From Corythoichthys intestinalis (taxonomy: Eukaryota; Chordata; Actinopteri; Syngnathiformes; Syngnathidae), in assembly GCF_030265065.1 (NCBI RefSeq), contig NC_080414.1, positions 22,935,001 to 22,999,000 of the forward strand: a stretch of 64,000 nt of DNA, in the 5' to 3' direction. The notes below the pieces were generated by a model that made no database searches, had not been told where the DNA came from, and worked only from the letters and a program-made list of their open reading frames with translations. Shown piece by piece: positions 14,300 to 28,265 of this stretch (positions are counted from its first letter, which is position 1; the number at the start of each line of letters is the position of its first letter). A program made the position numbers and the translations under genes.

Positions 14300-14997
14300 A
14301 CCTGATGGTTTTGCACAAAATTGGAAAAAATACTGTGTACTCAGGCATGAGCGAATGCAGTGGTAGGCAAAATTCTGGCTGCAGGCCACACACGTCCGCC
14401 TCCGTTCTATAATCCGAACCGTTGAGTATTTATATGATCAAGAGCATTTAAGTAATTGTCTTATTTGAAAACAGAAGTTATAAACGATCATTCAATAACT
14501 GATGATGCAGAAAACAGCATCACTGATTTGAGACAGGATTACACAAGTTAACTGCATCATTTCCCCCATCTCTTCAATTGTAGATATAGCTGAGATATGG
14601 ATTTCCCACACAAAATATAGACTACGTGCAATAAATTGACGGTACTTCTTTACATCCACTTTTTTTGAATGAACTTGTGTGTATACAGACCAGACAGTCG
14701 CATATACTGTGCAGTGTGGGCTTGGAAGGTTGTGCAGCCTGCTTGCACGATGCAATCTGTTTCCTGTTCAAACAGATGGGGCCTTCTCCTCATGTATTCA
14801 GAGCCCAAAACAAGACTTGAGGCAGATGATGCTGTTATACACACAGGTGCATCTAATAAAATATCACATCAGGCTTAAGAATTTTACTCATGAACGTTAT
14901 GTTTAATATTAATGTATGCCACAGTGCCTTACGTGATGCAGTCCTTAAACATAGATGTAAAGAAGAATACTTCAATTAATATGTACTGCACATAAAT

Positions 14998-15088
<91 letters not shown>

Positions 15089-16670
15089 TTGAGGGTAAGC
15101 AGTCACTGCAATGTACTGCACGCCATACAAATCACCGTTATTAACTTCTGAGTTCTCAATTAAAAAGCTCCACTGAAAAAAACGTTTAATAATTCCAAGG
15201 GACTCCAAACTGTGAAAGAGACAAAAAAATCTATTGGAAGTAAATTTGTTCTTTTTCTCAAGTTTATTCACCTTTCGATATGGGGTGATCAACACTGAAG
15301 ATAGCGAACATGCAATGTGACAGTGTTTATTTCAAATTAAAATGAAGTTGTGCCTTGAGAGAGACTTTACATCGTGACTGTAAATATTTAAAGCCCGATT
15401 ATTTTCTAACAAACAGTAAATGCTATATGTTGTATGTGTGCGCCTGTGTAAAAATGCAAACATTCATCATCTGTGCTATGACTGCTGCAGCAGTTCAAAT
15501 AAAAATGCAGTGTGACATAAATGCATTCAGCTGCATAGTTGTAATATCTAAATAATGGGGGCGGGGGAGTATTGGCTTCAAAACTATTAAACAATAAAGT
15601 TCCTGCACCAGAAGTCCCAAACTAGTTTATTAATTATAAAAAAAATTAAAAAATTTTAAAAAATTTAAAAAGTCTTTAGCGCCCTCTGACGGCGTGGTTG
15701 GTAAAAATAAATAAATAATTAAAAACACCCACTTTTGAAGATGACTGATTCTTGCTATTTAAGAAACATTTCCCCACATAGAATTTTGAAATTTTATTGC
15801 AGTGTGATGAAAGCCCGAACATTTTTGTCATAATTCCAAAAGGTATGTTGCAAACACAACATTGCTCAATAAGAGACACAATAAGTTGCAGTCGTGATTT
15901 ATCACAGTCTAATCTTGTTTTATCTTACAAACCTGGCATTTGAGAAGTGGTGTGCCGACTGTAGGTAGTCTAAAAAAAATTAATAAATGAATAAAAAAAC
16001 CTTTGGCTTTCTGTCTTCAGAACAAGTCAAAAGTCTTATCATGTATTCTTCCACTGCTGCATAAAATAGCTCATAACATAAAAATGTCTAATGTCAAGAC
16101 CATTGCAAACCTAGGACCGTCTGCAATTCACTTGATCACATTAACTCTGGGAAGTAGTACAAACCACCTGACTCCGCAATAGGTAACATGACTCACAACC
16201 CTTGGTAATAGCAGATGGCAACATGTTATTGTCACAGGAAAGGCTAATTTTATAGTAGCCTCGGGGAACTAGTATTGAATGAGTTTGAACGCAAACAGCA
16301 GTGTGTCGACCAATGTCAATTGCAGGAAAATGTTGAGAACCTCTTACCCGAAATGTATTAAAATATGGCATGTCACAGAAATGTTAAGACACTTAGAACC
16401 GTTTTAAATTGTGGGCATAATACGACTCCTTCAATAGTCACCCACAATGTTCATTAACTTTTTTTCCTCTTTGACGAACATTTGACAATTTGAAAGCATC
16501 AGAAAGGGGAGAAAGATCACCGTGTCACACTTTTCATTTCACGTACAATTATTAAGACATTAGTTACACGACTGGCACGCCTCTTAAGACTGGCACGACG
16601 ATACAAAGTAAATCATCAGATGACGGCACAGACATTCTTTGAATTGCACAACCAAGCAAACACTGTAAAC
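14300..16670. other. Intergenic region between slc35g2 and nck1
   Basis: No gene is visible here. It contains the GT microsatellite at 15009-15086. The slc35g2 3' UTR must run into its upper end. The remainder is AT-rich and unremarkable. Confidence 0.6.
15009..15086 (+). repeat. (GT)n microsatellite, about 39 units
   Basis: A perfect GT dinucleotide tract preceded by a short TA tract. Its length makes it likely to be polymorphic. Confidence 0.97.
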
Positions 16671-16866
16671 CAGGGGTTCTCAAACTCTGTGGGTCGAGGG
16701 ACCCCTTCCAGAGGTAAAAAATGTTCATTTCACCCATCGCTAACTGAACATAAACACCAAAATACTATGGAAATGATGTAATTTGACCATTACAACCTAA
16801 ATAAATATTCATGACCTGTTTGCAGATTTTTCCAGGGATCCAAAGACCCCAGTTTGAGAACCACTG
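16671..16866. mobile_element. hAT MITE (196 bp) in the slc35g2 3' UTR
   Basis: The terminal inverted repeats are CAGGGGTTCTCAAACT at the left and AGTTTGAGAACCACTG at the right. It is flanked by an exact 8-bp duplication CTGTAAAC (16663-16670 and 16867-16874). The termini are of the hAT-Charlie type. The interior is too short to code. It starts 36 bases past the slc35g2 stop codon, so it must lie inside that gene's 3' UTR unless the transcript ends at once. Confidence 0.93.
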
Positions 16867-16902
16867 CTGTAAACAACGACGACTAGGACTGAGACAAATA
16901 AC

Positions 16903-18153
16903 TCATTTAATGGGCGAGTCAAGGATCTCCTGGTAATCCTGCCTGACGGCTCTGCTCACCCGGTACAGCTTGAGCCCGGTGAGTGTGAAAACGCTGATCA
17001 TGATGACCAGGCCGCCGACCACGTCGTACACCGAAGGTATCATTCTCAGCACAATGAGCTGTAGGAACATTGCCACTACGATCTCCAGGTGCTGCACGGT
17101 GCTAACTAAGGCCGGGTGGAACTTGTTAAGGGCGTAGTAGACGCCCAGAAACGCCACGGTGGAGCAGATGCAGATCCCAATCAGATAGCCCCAAGTCTCA
17201 CCATCCAGGGGAATGATCGGCTCCTGCATGATGAACATGGTGGACGCGCCCCAGACTGTGCCAGTCCAGCCAAAGGTGAAGAGTGCTGTCCACATGCTCA
17301 CACGCTCCTTGATAGCTCTGTAGACGATCATGGAAAGGGCAGCCGTCAGCCCAGCCATCACAGTCATTGTGTAGCCAAACGCCTCTTTCCAAAAGCCCAG
17401 TCTGGACTTTTCCTCGTCCGCCACGTTAGGAACCATGACCAGGCACAGGCCGAACACACTGCCTACCACCGTGACCATGTCCGTGTACGCCAGTCGCTCG
17501 TCCAGCAACAGGAATGCCAGCACGGCGCTGAAGACGGTTGTGGAGGCTCGCCACATAATGGTACCATTGCTAGGCGGCACAATGGCGAAGGAGGTGTAGG
17601 CGCACGTGATGGAGATGACATTGCAAACCCCATAGAAGAAAAGACGCAACCGGTAGCCTTTGGGTCCGAAGGGCGCCTCATGATTGTAAAAGACTACTAG
17701 GATGGAGAGCACCTGGATCACCGAACGGATAAAGAGCAGCTCCAAGGAGGGGACCTTTGAGCGGTCCGCTGCAAGACGGGTGATCAATGCCACGCAACCG
17801 TGAGCGACCGCCGCCCCGAAAAGGGCTGTCCAGGTAACCCTGGAGGCAAGCACGTTGGCCTCGCCAAAGCTGGCCAACTGGCCGCCGACCCCTTTGTCCC
17901 GCGGGGCGCTGGGTGGCTTGGCCTGGGTCTCCATAGTTCCAAACAAAGTCCTCCCACCTTTGCTGTCAGACACCAGCCTCTTCCCCGTGTTGGATTCAGC
18001 AAACGCACCAAAGTCTTCAAAGGAGGGGGCGTCATCATAGCCCTCGTCACCCGGCTGAGGAAAGTGGGTGGCGTACTTCACTGTCACCGCATTTGGGTGA
18101 ATCTTGACCCGCTTTTTGGAGCCGTACTGCGAAGAGGGTGACGACACATCCAT
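16903..18153 (-). CDS. slc35g2: slc35g2, EamA/DMT-family membrane transporter
   Basis: This 416-residue protein matches SLC35G2 (formerly TMEM22, 412 aa in human) almost end to end, including the C-terminus [15 protein letters not shown]35G members are multi-pass proteins of the drug/metabolite transporter clan; the substrate of SLC35G2 is not established. A hydrophilic N-terminus of about 100 residues ([31 protein letters not shown]) precedes about ten membrane segments arranged as two EamA repeats. Conserved stretches include [24 protein letters not shown] and [11 protein letters not shown]. The CDS is in one exon, as in mammals. On the minus strand an acceptor (CATCTCTTCAG) at about 18180 lies 26 bases before the ATG, implying an upstream non-coding exon. 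The gene sits upstream of nck1 in the same orientation, as in human. Whether it is the a or b fish copy is not resolved. Confidence 0.97.
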   Translation of the reverse strand: MDVSSPSSQYGSKKRVKIHPNAVTVKYATHFPQPGDEGYDDAPSFEDFGAFAESNTGKRLVSDSKGGRTLFGTMETQAKPPSAPRDKGVGGQLASFGEANVLASRVTWTALFGAAVAHGCVALITRLAADRSKVPSLELLFIRSVIQVLSILVVFYNHEAPFGPKGYRLRLFFYGVCNVISITCAYTSFAIVPPSNGTIMWRASTTVFSAVLAFLLLDERLAYTDMVTVVGSVFGLCLVMVPNVADEEKSRLGFWKEAFGYTMTVMAGLTAALSMIVYRAIKERVSMWTALFTFGWTGTVWGASTMFIMQEPIIPLDGETWGYLIGICICSTVAFLGVYYALNKFHPALVSTVQHLEIVVAMFLQLIVLRMIPSVYDVVGGLVIMISVFTLTGLKLYRVSRAVRQDYQEILDSPIK

Positions 18154-18179
18154 CTCTCTTCAAGTATCCAAACTTAAAC

Positions 18180-19968
18180 CTGAAGAGATGCAGTATAGGG
18201 AATAAATTAATGGGATTTCAATTTATTTCAGTGTTGAAAAAAAATCCATTCTATTAATGAGTAAATTGATCTATTAGGTTGGATGTGGAGGGGATTCTGA
18301 TTGCAGTAGGCTCATCTCTGTTGATGGTTTCTAAATTAGTCCATAATACATTTGCATATTTCTTCTTGTGTTCTTTGTGTGCAACCTCACCCACACACAA
18401 AAAATAGCACAGCTGCTGACACACTTAAAAAAACAAATTATGCAAAATGCATGTACCAAATGCAACCAGATGCACCTCGCCATCATTTTGTTGTGGCCCA
18501 CTCATAAGTGTCTACTTAATTTTTTGATTCTTTAGCTTCATCTCATAGTATTTAATGGTGTTTTTGAAAACGTGTAAAAACATGAATAGGTGAATTTGTT
18601 AATACATAGTGAAATGCAAATAAACTGTGGATTACTGTACGCGGAATTGCGCTGCACCATATTGAGAATTTTTCCTAAAATGTATTTTGATTTTAACAAG
18701 GTCACCCAAATTTTAAGAACAGCTCTCAGTGCAATTCAATACCACTGCTTGGTAACTTACAATAGTGAATCAACAAATCGGTTCCCAACTTAAATCTTAA
18801 ATGGCAGTTTCTAACCAAAATGGCCAACGTCGTGTTAAATTTCAGGCAAGTGTCCTCAAGATATTTTGTACCTTATCATGACTGGCATATTCATAAAAAT
18901 CTGGAAGTGATTGGTGAAACTGGTATCAACTATCAAGGGCTATTTTTTAAATAAACTTTCCAGCCATTTAACATGATAAATCCTCCAAATAATCAATAAT
19001 TATCAAGAGTCTTTTGAGACTATGCATGGCCTAAATATGGCCTAAAAATCATGGCTTTTCACAATTTCCCATGATACTTGATTCCTATTGGCTCATTTGA
19101 GGAGGTTTCCCTGTAGTGCAAGAAGTTTACCAAAAATATCTGCTTCATTGAAACCACATTAAGCTAACTTTCTTGTCCCATTTGGGAAATAGGTTCTTGA
19201 GACTCTTTCGTGCTCATGAGGAAAAATATGTTTTATTTTGTGTCAACTGGCGACATTGATGCTGGGGACAATATTACACGAGTAAACTTCCGATTAATAA
19301 CTATACATGGCTCTACCCCTTATTAATAAAATGAACACATTTCGGAATGGGTCAATGAAAATTTGAACGCACAATCTTGTTAAATTTTCATTAATAGTCA
19401 TAATATTGCGGTGTGTTGTACGCAGTGTATAACAGGGAGCCTCACATAAGAGTGTTGAGGTTGATTCAGTGTGATGGGGGTTGACATTACATAACCGCTG
19501 CACACACACACATGCACAACACGAATGTGGGCCATTTGTTGCATGGCAATGCTATGAAAATGAAAAATAAATAAAAAAGATTGAAAGGGTAAAAGGCTCA
19601 TGAGAGCCTCCCTCTTTCTTTTGATTATCATTAATGGTCCTGTCTTGATAAACTCAGCATCAAGACCACAAGGGGGCAGGCACATGCTATTATTCGCCTA
19701 CTATACAGTACAGTTCAGATCCAGCTTTTATTACGTTGACATTTATTGATTACTCTTAATGAGACTAAGTAATTTTCATTGTTTTAGAAACGATTCAAAA
19801 TCCAATTATTAAGATGTCGGCCCGGTGGGTTTGCAATAATAACAAAACCAGGCATTTGCTTTCTAGGAGGAGTCAAGAGTCAATTAGAGACATTTTCCAT
19901 GCACAATTGTTATCTTTGCATTTTGATTTTTGTGAGGTGGTTGGAAGGGGGCGAAAAAAATACCTTAC
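18180..19968 (-). other. slc35g2 intron 1
   Basis: This 1.8-kb interval lies between the acceptor before the slc35g2 ATG and a strong minus-strand donor (ATACAAG|GTAAGGTA) at 19968. It is AT-rich and contains no feature I recognise. Confidence 0.55.
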
Positions 19969-20300
19969 CTTGTATTCTTTAGACCGCTCCGGGCGTCATA
20001 AAAGATTTGGCGTCATTTCTCGCCACAGCCATTTCTCCATCTTCAGCCCCTCCGACGATTGGAGTGGAGTAGTGCGCGCGTCTGAGAGGTGGAGAGGGCG
20101 GGGGGTTCTGGCCGCTGGGTGCGCGCACTCCTCTTCCTCTTCAACGTGGAGCTCTTCAGGGATGATGAAGATGAGGATGAAGCTGAGGATCTGCTGCTGA
20201 TGATGCTGATGAAAATGGAGGATGGAGAATGGCTTGGGGGCGGACCAGGGGAAGGGGGGGTTGTCGTTGTGTGGCCCCTCCTTTTCCTGTGGTGCTACCT
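19969..20300 (-). other. slc35g2: slc35g2 5' non-coding exon and promoter region (probable)
   Basis: A GC-rich, purine/pyrimidine-skewed segment ends in the donor at 19968 on the minus strand and lies upstream of slc35g2 in the same orientation. It contains ATG-led frames, but none resembles a protein or joins in frame to the slc35g2 start. I therefore read it as 5' UTR plus core promoter. The transcription start is not defined. Confidence 0.5.
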
Positions 20301-20692
20301 GGACCACCTGGAGGTTGGGAACTTTTTGATGACAAAAATATGGCGCAATTGTGTGATTAGTTGAGATTTTTCAAAAACAAGTACCACAATGGGGGACATC
20401 TTAATTAGTGTCCGTGATAATATTTTTCTTTTTTTAAAGCGTTCTGATGTAAATATTTAGAAATATGTAATTTAAGAGTGTCATTAAAAGCGTAATAAAA
20501 AGGACTATCGTGGACAATTGGACAGGCTGTTGAACAAATGCTGCCGTTTTGGTTAGCAACAGCAATGCAATGTAGGTCGGCTGTAAGCCATAGTAAATAC
20601 CTCTAGGTACAGTATTCTGTTTTTTGATCATGAAATTAAATATACTGTAATGTTTAACTGTCGTTATGTGAATGCAAATGAGTGTATTGCTC
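20300..20692. other. Intergenic spacer upstream of slc35g2
   Basis: AT-rich sequence between the slc35g2 5' region and the LINE fragment. I see nothing in it. Confidence 0.5.
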
Positions 20693-21863
20693 CAATGTTG
20701 GTCTTACTTCAAGAGGCTGGTTCTCCGGCACATCAAGGACAGTCTCCCCTCCGTACTCGACCCTCACCAGCTCACCAGTCATCACAGGGCTGCGTGCTGA
20801 CCCCCCTCCTGTACTGCTACTACACCTACTACTGCAGTCCAATTCACAGGAGCAACACCATCGTCAAGTTTTCTGATGACACCACATTGGTTGGACTGAT
20901 CTCACAGAGAGATGAGGCAGTCTACAGAGAGAGTCCACAAACTAAGACAACAATCTGGCCCTGAACACCACCAAAACCAAGGAGGTCATCATGGACCTCA
21001 GGAGGAACAGTACCGACCCGCCGCCCCTGTACATCAATGACGAGTGTGTGGAGAGGGCCCACACCTTTAGGTTCCTGGGAGTCCAGATCTCAGATGACCT
21101 CTCATGGACAGAAAACCGCTATTATAAAAAAGGCTCAGCAGCGTCTGCACTTCCTGCGAGTCCTCAGGAAGAACAAGCTGGATAGGAAGCTGCTGCTGGC
21201 CTTCTACCACTCATTCATTGAGAGCCTGCTAACATACTGCATTTCTCCCTGGTACGGGAGCTGCACTGCCGCAGACAGTGTGAGACTTCAGAGGACAGTC
21301 AAGGCAGCACAGAGGATCAAACATCCTCAAGGACAGCTGGTTTCAAGGCGTTTAAACTGCACACCTCTGGGAGACACTATAGGTGTTTAAAAGCCAGTAC
21401 AAACAGACTGAGGACAAGTTTCTTTGCTAAAGCCATCTCTACCCTGAACTGCCATATGTAACAACACATCACCCAATGTCCAATATTCATTTACATGCAA
21501 TATTCTATGTGCAATACTACTTACATGCAATATTAACGTACAATGTTCATTCAATGCCTGCACTGTCAACTGCTGCTACTTCATTTCTATTCATACATAT
21601 TCCAAGTGCAATACTCTTTACGTGCAATATTAATGTGCAATATTCCAATGCCTTCATTGTCAACTGCTGCTACTTCACTTCGATTATTTGCACTGCCTGA
21701 ACATAGGACTACCTCATACACATTTTATATTTATTTAGATTGTATACTTTTATATTTGCAAATCACTTTTGACATTTTTACTTGTCCTGCACTGTAAGGG
21801 GAGATGCTCCACAATTTCATTGTATAACTGTATAATGACTATAAAGGGCTTTTTCTATTCTAT
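20693..21863 (+). mobile_element. L2/CR1-clade LINE, 5'-truncated and internally deleted
   Basis: Reverse-transcriptase pieces lie in order on the plus strand. They are YFKRLVLRHIKDSLPSVLDPHQ, then QGCVLTPLLY with TIVKFSDDTTLVGLI (the [F/Y]xDD box), then FRFLGVQISDDLSWTE and the thumb region LRKNKLDRKLLLAFYHSFIESLLTY. The first and second pieces abut near 20770 although they are normally far apart, so about 100-150 codons are deleted. The reading frame also shifts at several points. A 3' UTR with repeated GCAATATT motifs ends in the short tail TTCTATTCTAT. The arrangement is that of an L2-type LINE that cannot move. Confidence 0.85.
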
Positions 21864-23821
21864 ATTCAACTGCAGCATACAACACTACCGTTTTGATTAG
21901 CAATTGGCAATGACAACTATGACGTGACAATTGTTGGAATATTTTCTTAAGCAGTGTGGCTTTTTTAAACACCCATTTTTAAATGTATTTTTTCACAACC
22001 AGTTGGTACAATACAGTTCATGTCAATTGAAAGAATAATTTTAATCAAAAAGGACAATTGTGGAGTGGTCGCGTCAGCCTGTCTCCCAATTTTTCCGATG
22101 TTGCGTCACATCCTGAAGTGATTGAGATAATCCTCTCATCAGACACAATTAAAACAAATCTAATGGGATCAGATTTAGGTGAAGCGGTGAAGTCACCTCA
22201 AGAGGCCAATTCAATTATTGCCATCACAAAGGAGATATGTTGAGAAAGTCAGTGATTCATCAGTTTAAGAGCAGAGATGAAAATATTTATCGGAGGATAT
22301 TGACGGGCTGACGTGCGTAGACTGCTCCAGTGATGAAAGCCCATCCATAAATTTATTGATAGTAGGAGGTTGAAAGCACTAAAATTAGATAAAGCATTTT
22401 CTGCCCCAGGCCAGTGCGACGAGAAACTGACTGTGATAAACGTCATAGTGTCTGTCATTAGCTGCTATTGTTGGTTCTGTGAAACTGAATAACCAACAAG
22501 GATGTCCTTGTTGCGATAAATGTACTCATATTCCAAGTTCGAAATAGCATATTGTCGCTGTCCAAACCATCTGAGTTTTTTTTTTTTTTTTTAATCTACA
22601 ACAGAAACAATATTTATTTTGCGTCTTAGTTGGATAAAAATGAAAGCATTTAACCTGTGAACAAGAGCGATTTTTTTTTTTTTTTTTTAACATTTTCGAA
22701 ATTCCTTTAACATGTTCGCTTTTTTTATGATGCCACAAAATCAATTCAGTTGTACTGCAAATTACTGCAGAACAAAGAGTGTGAGAAGCATCAAAATGCC
22801 ATTAGCACAAAGTGAAGCAGTCTGAGCTCAGGTAATTAGTTTGACCTGCAGCCAACTGATAAGCTTAAGTGATATAATAAAAAGATAGGAGGGCACAAGG
22901 ACACAATGGTGTTTTCTGAACATCTGGACACTTTAATTGAGGATAAATATTGTGGTTGAGTTTTCCCACAGAGTAAAGGAGATAGTTGAGTTTTTGTATT
23001 TGATTATGACTAAAGGTACACCAAAATGCAAACTTTGGGGCGAATGACAAATATGGATCATCCCTTTAGACTTGATACTATGATTCATACAGTACATGCA
23101 GGCAGAAGTCAGCACTTTCTAAATGGGGCCTTTTTAAAAATGCATGAAGGGAGGAGGATTCCAGCAATCCCTCTGTGAAGATGGTTTTTCTTTTTTAATG
23201 TTGATATTTATACCCCGCCATATAAGCGCAAAGAAAGGGAGCTTGAAAACCAGATTCTGTAGCTAACACTTGTATGCGAATGCAGGAATGCTAAGAAGAT
23301 TAGTCAGACAGTGATTAAGTAATTACAATTCTGAGATTTATTTTTAATGGAAGTTGCAACCATTGGAGCAGATAATGTTTTTTAAAATCACATTTCCATT
23401 TTTCCCCCTCGCTGCACTGTTATCAGCTCATTAGAGTGGCACAATCTGAGAATAATTTATAATTGAGCTCAGCTTCTGTTGCTGTTCATTTATTTTCTTC
23501 TTTTCTGATGAAATCGAACTAAACCTTTTCTGTAGCACTGGTCTAACAGCTTTTTAAATACATTTTGTCCCGCAGGAAAGGATGGGATGTGAATTCATTT
23601 GAGCAGAGCTTCTACTTGCATCATCAGAGAGTGTGGAATAAAAGCAAGCACTACTACACAAAGTGTATAGTAGTATGTGTACCACTACTGATATACAGGT
23701 TCCCCCTCGTGGTGCGCTAAAGAATAACTGAATTGGATGTTTCAAGCTGTGCTTTTGTAACAGTGGCTAACCATCAATATTATTTTTATGAATAGGATAA
23801 AACCTATTACGCTGTTGTATT
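21864..23821. other. Intergenic, no gene recognised
   Basis: AT-rich sequence with two T runs (about 22578-22592 and 22672-22688). Small ORFs have no recognisable similarity, and I see no element termini. Confidence 0.5.
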
Positions 23822-23823
23822 TA

Positions 23824-25401
23824 CAGTGCTATGAAAAAGTATAAGAACCTTTGGGAATTTCTCACATTTCTGCATAAAATCACCATCAAATGTGATCTGA
23901 TCTTTGTCAAAATCACACAGATGAAAAAAACTGTCTGCTTTAACCAAAACCACCCTTATAGGTTTTACTATTTTAATGAGGGTAGTATGCAAACAATGAC
24001 AGAAGGGGGAAAAATAAGTAAGTGAACCATCACATTTAATATTTTGTAACACCCCCTTTGGCAGCAATAACCAGACGCTTCCTGTAGCTGCAGATCAGTC
24101 TGGCACATCGATCAGGAGAAATCTGGCCCATTCTTCTCTATAAAACTGCTGTAGTTCAGTCAGATTCCTGGGATGTTTGGCATCAACCGCTGACTTTAAG
24201 TCATGCCACAGCATCTCAGTTAGGTTCAAGTCCGGACTTTGACTTGGCCACTCCAGAACGTGTATTTCGTTCTTCTGAAACCATTCTGAAGTTGATTTAC
24301 TTCTTGGATCATTGTCTTGTTGCAGAATCCATCCGCTTTTAGCTTCAACTGTCTGACAGACGGCCTTAGGTTTTCCTGCAAAACACCCTGATAAACTTTT
24401 GAATTCCTTATTCCATTAATGATTGCAAGTTGTCCAGGCCCTGAGGCAGCAAAACAGCCCCAAATCATGATGCTCCCTCCACCGTGCTTTACAGTGGGGA
24501 TGAGGTATTGATGTTGGTGAGCTGTTCCATTTTTCCTCCAAACATGACGTTGTGTGATACTCCCAAACAATTCAAATTTGGTTTCATCAGTCTACAAAAT
24601 ATTTTGCCAAAAACTTCTGTGGAGTGTCCAAGTGCCTTTTTGCGAACATTAAAAAAGCGACAATGTTTTGTTTTTTTTAGACAGCAGTGGCTTCCTCTGT
24701 GGAGTCCTCACATGAACACCATTCTTGGTCATAGTTTTACATATAGTTGATGTGTGCACAGAAATATTGGACTGTGCCAGTGATTTCTTTAAGTCTTTAG
24801 CAGACTCTTGGGTTCTTTTTTCTTCACTGAGTATTCTGCGCTGAACTCTTGGCTTCATCTTTGGTGGACGGCCACTCCTTGGGAGAGAAGCAACAGTGCC
24901 GAACTCTCTCCATTTGCAGACAACCTCTGACTTTCGATTGATGAACATCCAGACTCTTAGAGATGGTTTTGTATCCTTTTCCAGTTTTATACAAATCAAC
25001 AATCCTTGATCGCAGGTCTTGAAACAGCTCTTTTGGCTGAGCCATTATGAACATCAAGACAATGCTTACCAGATTTGTGTTTTATAGTGGGCTGGGCAGC
25101 TTTAAACCACTCATCAGTGTTCGGGCACACACCTGACTTAAATTGTTTGGTAAAAATTGATTTCAATTGCTCTTTAAGTCTCCTTACAGAGAGGGTTCAC
25201 TTACTTATTTTTCCCCCTTCTGTCATTGTTTACATGTTATCATTAAAATATGAAAACCATAATTGTTTGGGTGGTTGTAGTTAAAGCAGACACTGTTTTT
25301 ACATCTGTGCGATTTTGATGAAGATCAGATCACATTTGATTGTGATTTTATGCAGAAATGTGAGAAATTCCAAAAGGTTCAGATACTTTTTCATACCGCT
25401 G
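23824..25401 (-). mobile_element. Tc1-like transposon, full-length but with a broken transposase
   Basis: Long terminal inverted repeats of roughly 200 bp begin CAGTGCTATGAAAAAGTAT at the left and CAGCGGTATGAAAAAGTAT at the right (read inward). A TA precedes the left end (23822-23823) and CA follows the right end. The transposase runs on the minus strand in three overlapping frames: an N-terminal helix-turn-helix part beginning MAQPKELFQDLRSRIVDLYKTGKG (ATG near 25045), a middle part RSGRPPKMKPRVQRRI, and a catalytic part with ETKFELFGSITQRHVW and [20 protein letters not shown]. At least three frame changes or stops separate them, so the element cannot encode its own enzyme. Confidence 0.9.
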
Positions 25402-25403
25402 CA

Positions 25404-26281
25404 TGTTGGTCATTATGGTGGTACATGGGCAGCTACGTATTGTCAATTTGGAAATTGGTGTTATTTATGGTTATAACATGCTTGCTTTAACCACTGAAAA
25501 TTAGAGATAAAATAAAGTAAAACTACTCATGCTTTGTGTCGTATGATAGACTGTATAGGCATTTTTACATTAGCGACTGCATGTTAAAATGAATTTAATA
25601 TCAAACATATGCACATATTTCCTGCTTTCTGGTTACAGTGTTTTCTCACTTTTCAATTAGTGGTAGCCTTTCATTGTAGAATCACAAAAAAGAACATAAA
25701 AAGACAATACACAAAAGAGAAAATTAGATTTTTATGGATTTTTAATTGAAATTAATACTGTACACTGCTGACAAACATAATCAGAAAATTTGAGCATTTA
25801 GTGTCAATTGAAAAAGGAGGAATAACACTGTGTACCTTCTGAAATCCCACACTGAATATTGTATTTGCTGGCGCGCTTTCACCCTTTTATCGACCCATTA
25901 CTCCGCTTCAAAGCGAGTGTATTTCACTCAGACATTCAATCTGACATTCATTGCTTTTCTCGGCGATGTAAGAAAACATACACCCCTACACAAACTCATC
26001 GCGACACACAAAATACAAGCTAAAAATGAGGCATCAAAATGTTCATGGGAACACATTACACAGCAGACTTGTCTGCCATCACTGGTTCATTTACACTTTC
26101 AGTGAGGACGGCGCATGGATTATATGACAGAAATCCAACAGCACACCACAAAACCAAATGTCGCTAAATGTACTTTCACTGAAACAATCTCATCCCAGTT
26201 ACATTTACTCACAAATTTACTCTAGTATGAAAGAGGAGCTCATTTATCTGAATTTGCTGTAGGGGCTTTGGCAAACTCACC
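25404..26281. other. Spacer between two Tc1-like elements
   Basis: About 880 bases without a gene. A 91-codon ORF at 25830-26105 has no recognisable similarity. Confidence 0.5.
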
Positions 26282-26283
26282 TA

Positions 26284-27379
26284 CTAGTCCTTCTCAAAAA
26301 ATTAGCATATTGTGATAAAGTTCATTATTTTCTGTAATGTATTGATAAACATTAGACTTTCATATATTTTATATTCATTACACAAAACTGAAGTAGTTCA
26401 AGCCTTTTATAGTTTTAATATTGATGATTTTGGCAAAAAAGTCAAGAATTTCCAGGCGTATGCTGGAAATGGCAGAAGCGCCTGACCTGGGCCACAGAGA
26501 AGCAGCACTGGACTGCTGCTCAGTGGTCCAAAGTACTTTTTTCAGATGAAAGCAAATTTTGCATGTCATTTGGAAATCAAGGTGCCAGAGTTTGGAGGAA
26601 GACTGGGGAGAATGAAATGCCAAAATGCCTGAAGTCCAGTGTCAAGTACCCATAGTCAGTGATGGTCTGGGGTGCCATGTCAGCTGCTGGTGTTGGTCTA
26701 CTGTGTTTTATCAAGGGCAGGGTGAATGCAGCTAGCTATCAGGATATTTTGGAGCACTTCATGCTTCCATCTGCTGAAAAGCTTTATGGAGATGAAGATT
26801 TCATTTTTCAGCACGACCTAGCACCTGCTCACAGTGCCAAAATCACTGGTAAATGGTTTACTGACCATGGCATTACTGTGCTCAATTGACCTGCCAACTC
26901 TCCTGACCTGAACCCCATAGAGAATCTGTGGGATATTGTGAAGAGGAAGTTGAGAGACACCAGACCCAACACTGTGGATGAGCTTGAGGCCGCTATCGAA
27001 GCATCCTGGGCCTCCATAACACCTCAGCAGTGCCACAGGCTGATTGCCTCCATGCCACGCCGCATTGAAGCAGTCATTTCTGCAAAAGGATTCCCGACTA
27101 AGTATTGAGTGCATAGCTGATATAATAAATTGAAGGTTGACTTTTTTGTGTAAAAAAACACTTTTTTGTATTGGTCGGATGAAATCTGCTAATATTTTGA
27201 GATAGGGATTTTTGGGTTTTCTTGACTTTTTTGCCAAAATCATCAATAGTAAAACAATAAAAGGCTTGAATTACTTCAGTTGTGTGTAATGATTCTAAAA
27301 TATATGAAACTCTAATGTTTATCAGGACATTACAGAAAATGAACTTTATCACAATGTGCTAATTTTTTAGAAGGACCAG
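26284..27379 (+). mobile_element. Tc1-like transposon, second family, 5' half of transposase deleted
   Basis: The terminal repeats read CTAGTCCTTCT (left) and CTGGTCCTTCT (right, inward), followed by AAAAAATTAGCA. TA lies at both flanks (26282-26283 and 27380-27381). The 1096-bp copy keeps the second half of the transposase on the plus strand: VQSTFF, MVWGAMSAAGVGLLCFIKGRVNA, the second aspartate in FQHDLAPAHSA, and [18 protein letters not shown] with the final glutamate. An in-frame stop replaces the residue after VLN near 26887. The DNA-binding half is missing, with the left repeat running straight into catalytic-domain sequence near 26450. Confidence 0.9.
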
Positions 27380-27491
27380 TATTTGCAGATTTTTTTCTCC
27401 CTCAAATATTTCAAACATTGTAAGTTGTTTCAATTTAAGAGCACTGCTATGCATGGTTATATTTATCTATTAGGCATAATAGTTTCAGGTG

Positions 27492-28265
<774 letters not shown>

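Noticed and set aside
14972-15295. Minus-strand frame with a long histidine/threonine repeat
   Set aside because: It is a translation of the GT microsatellite and not a gene.
17116-17700. 194-codon plus-strand frame inside slc35g2
   Set aside because: It is the antisense shadow of a well-conserved coding exon and has no similarity of its own.
19996-20307. Open frame of about 100 codons on the minus strand with acidic runs
   Set aside because: It is a low-complexity, GC-rich 5' UTR segment, does not resemble a protein and does not join in frame to slc35g2.
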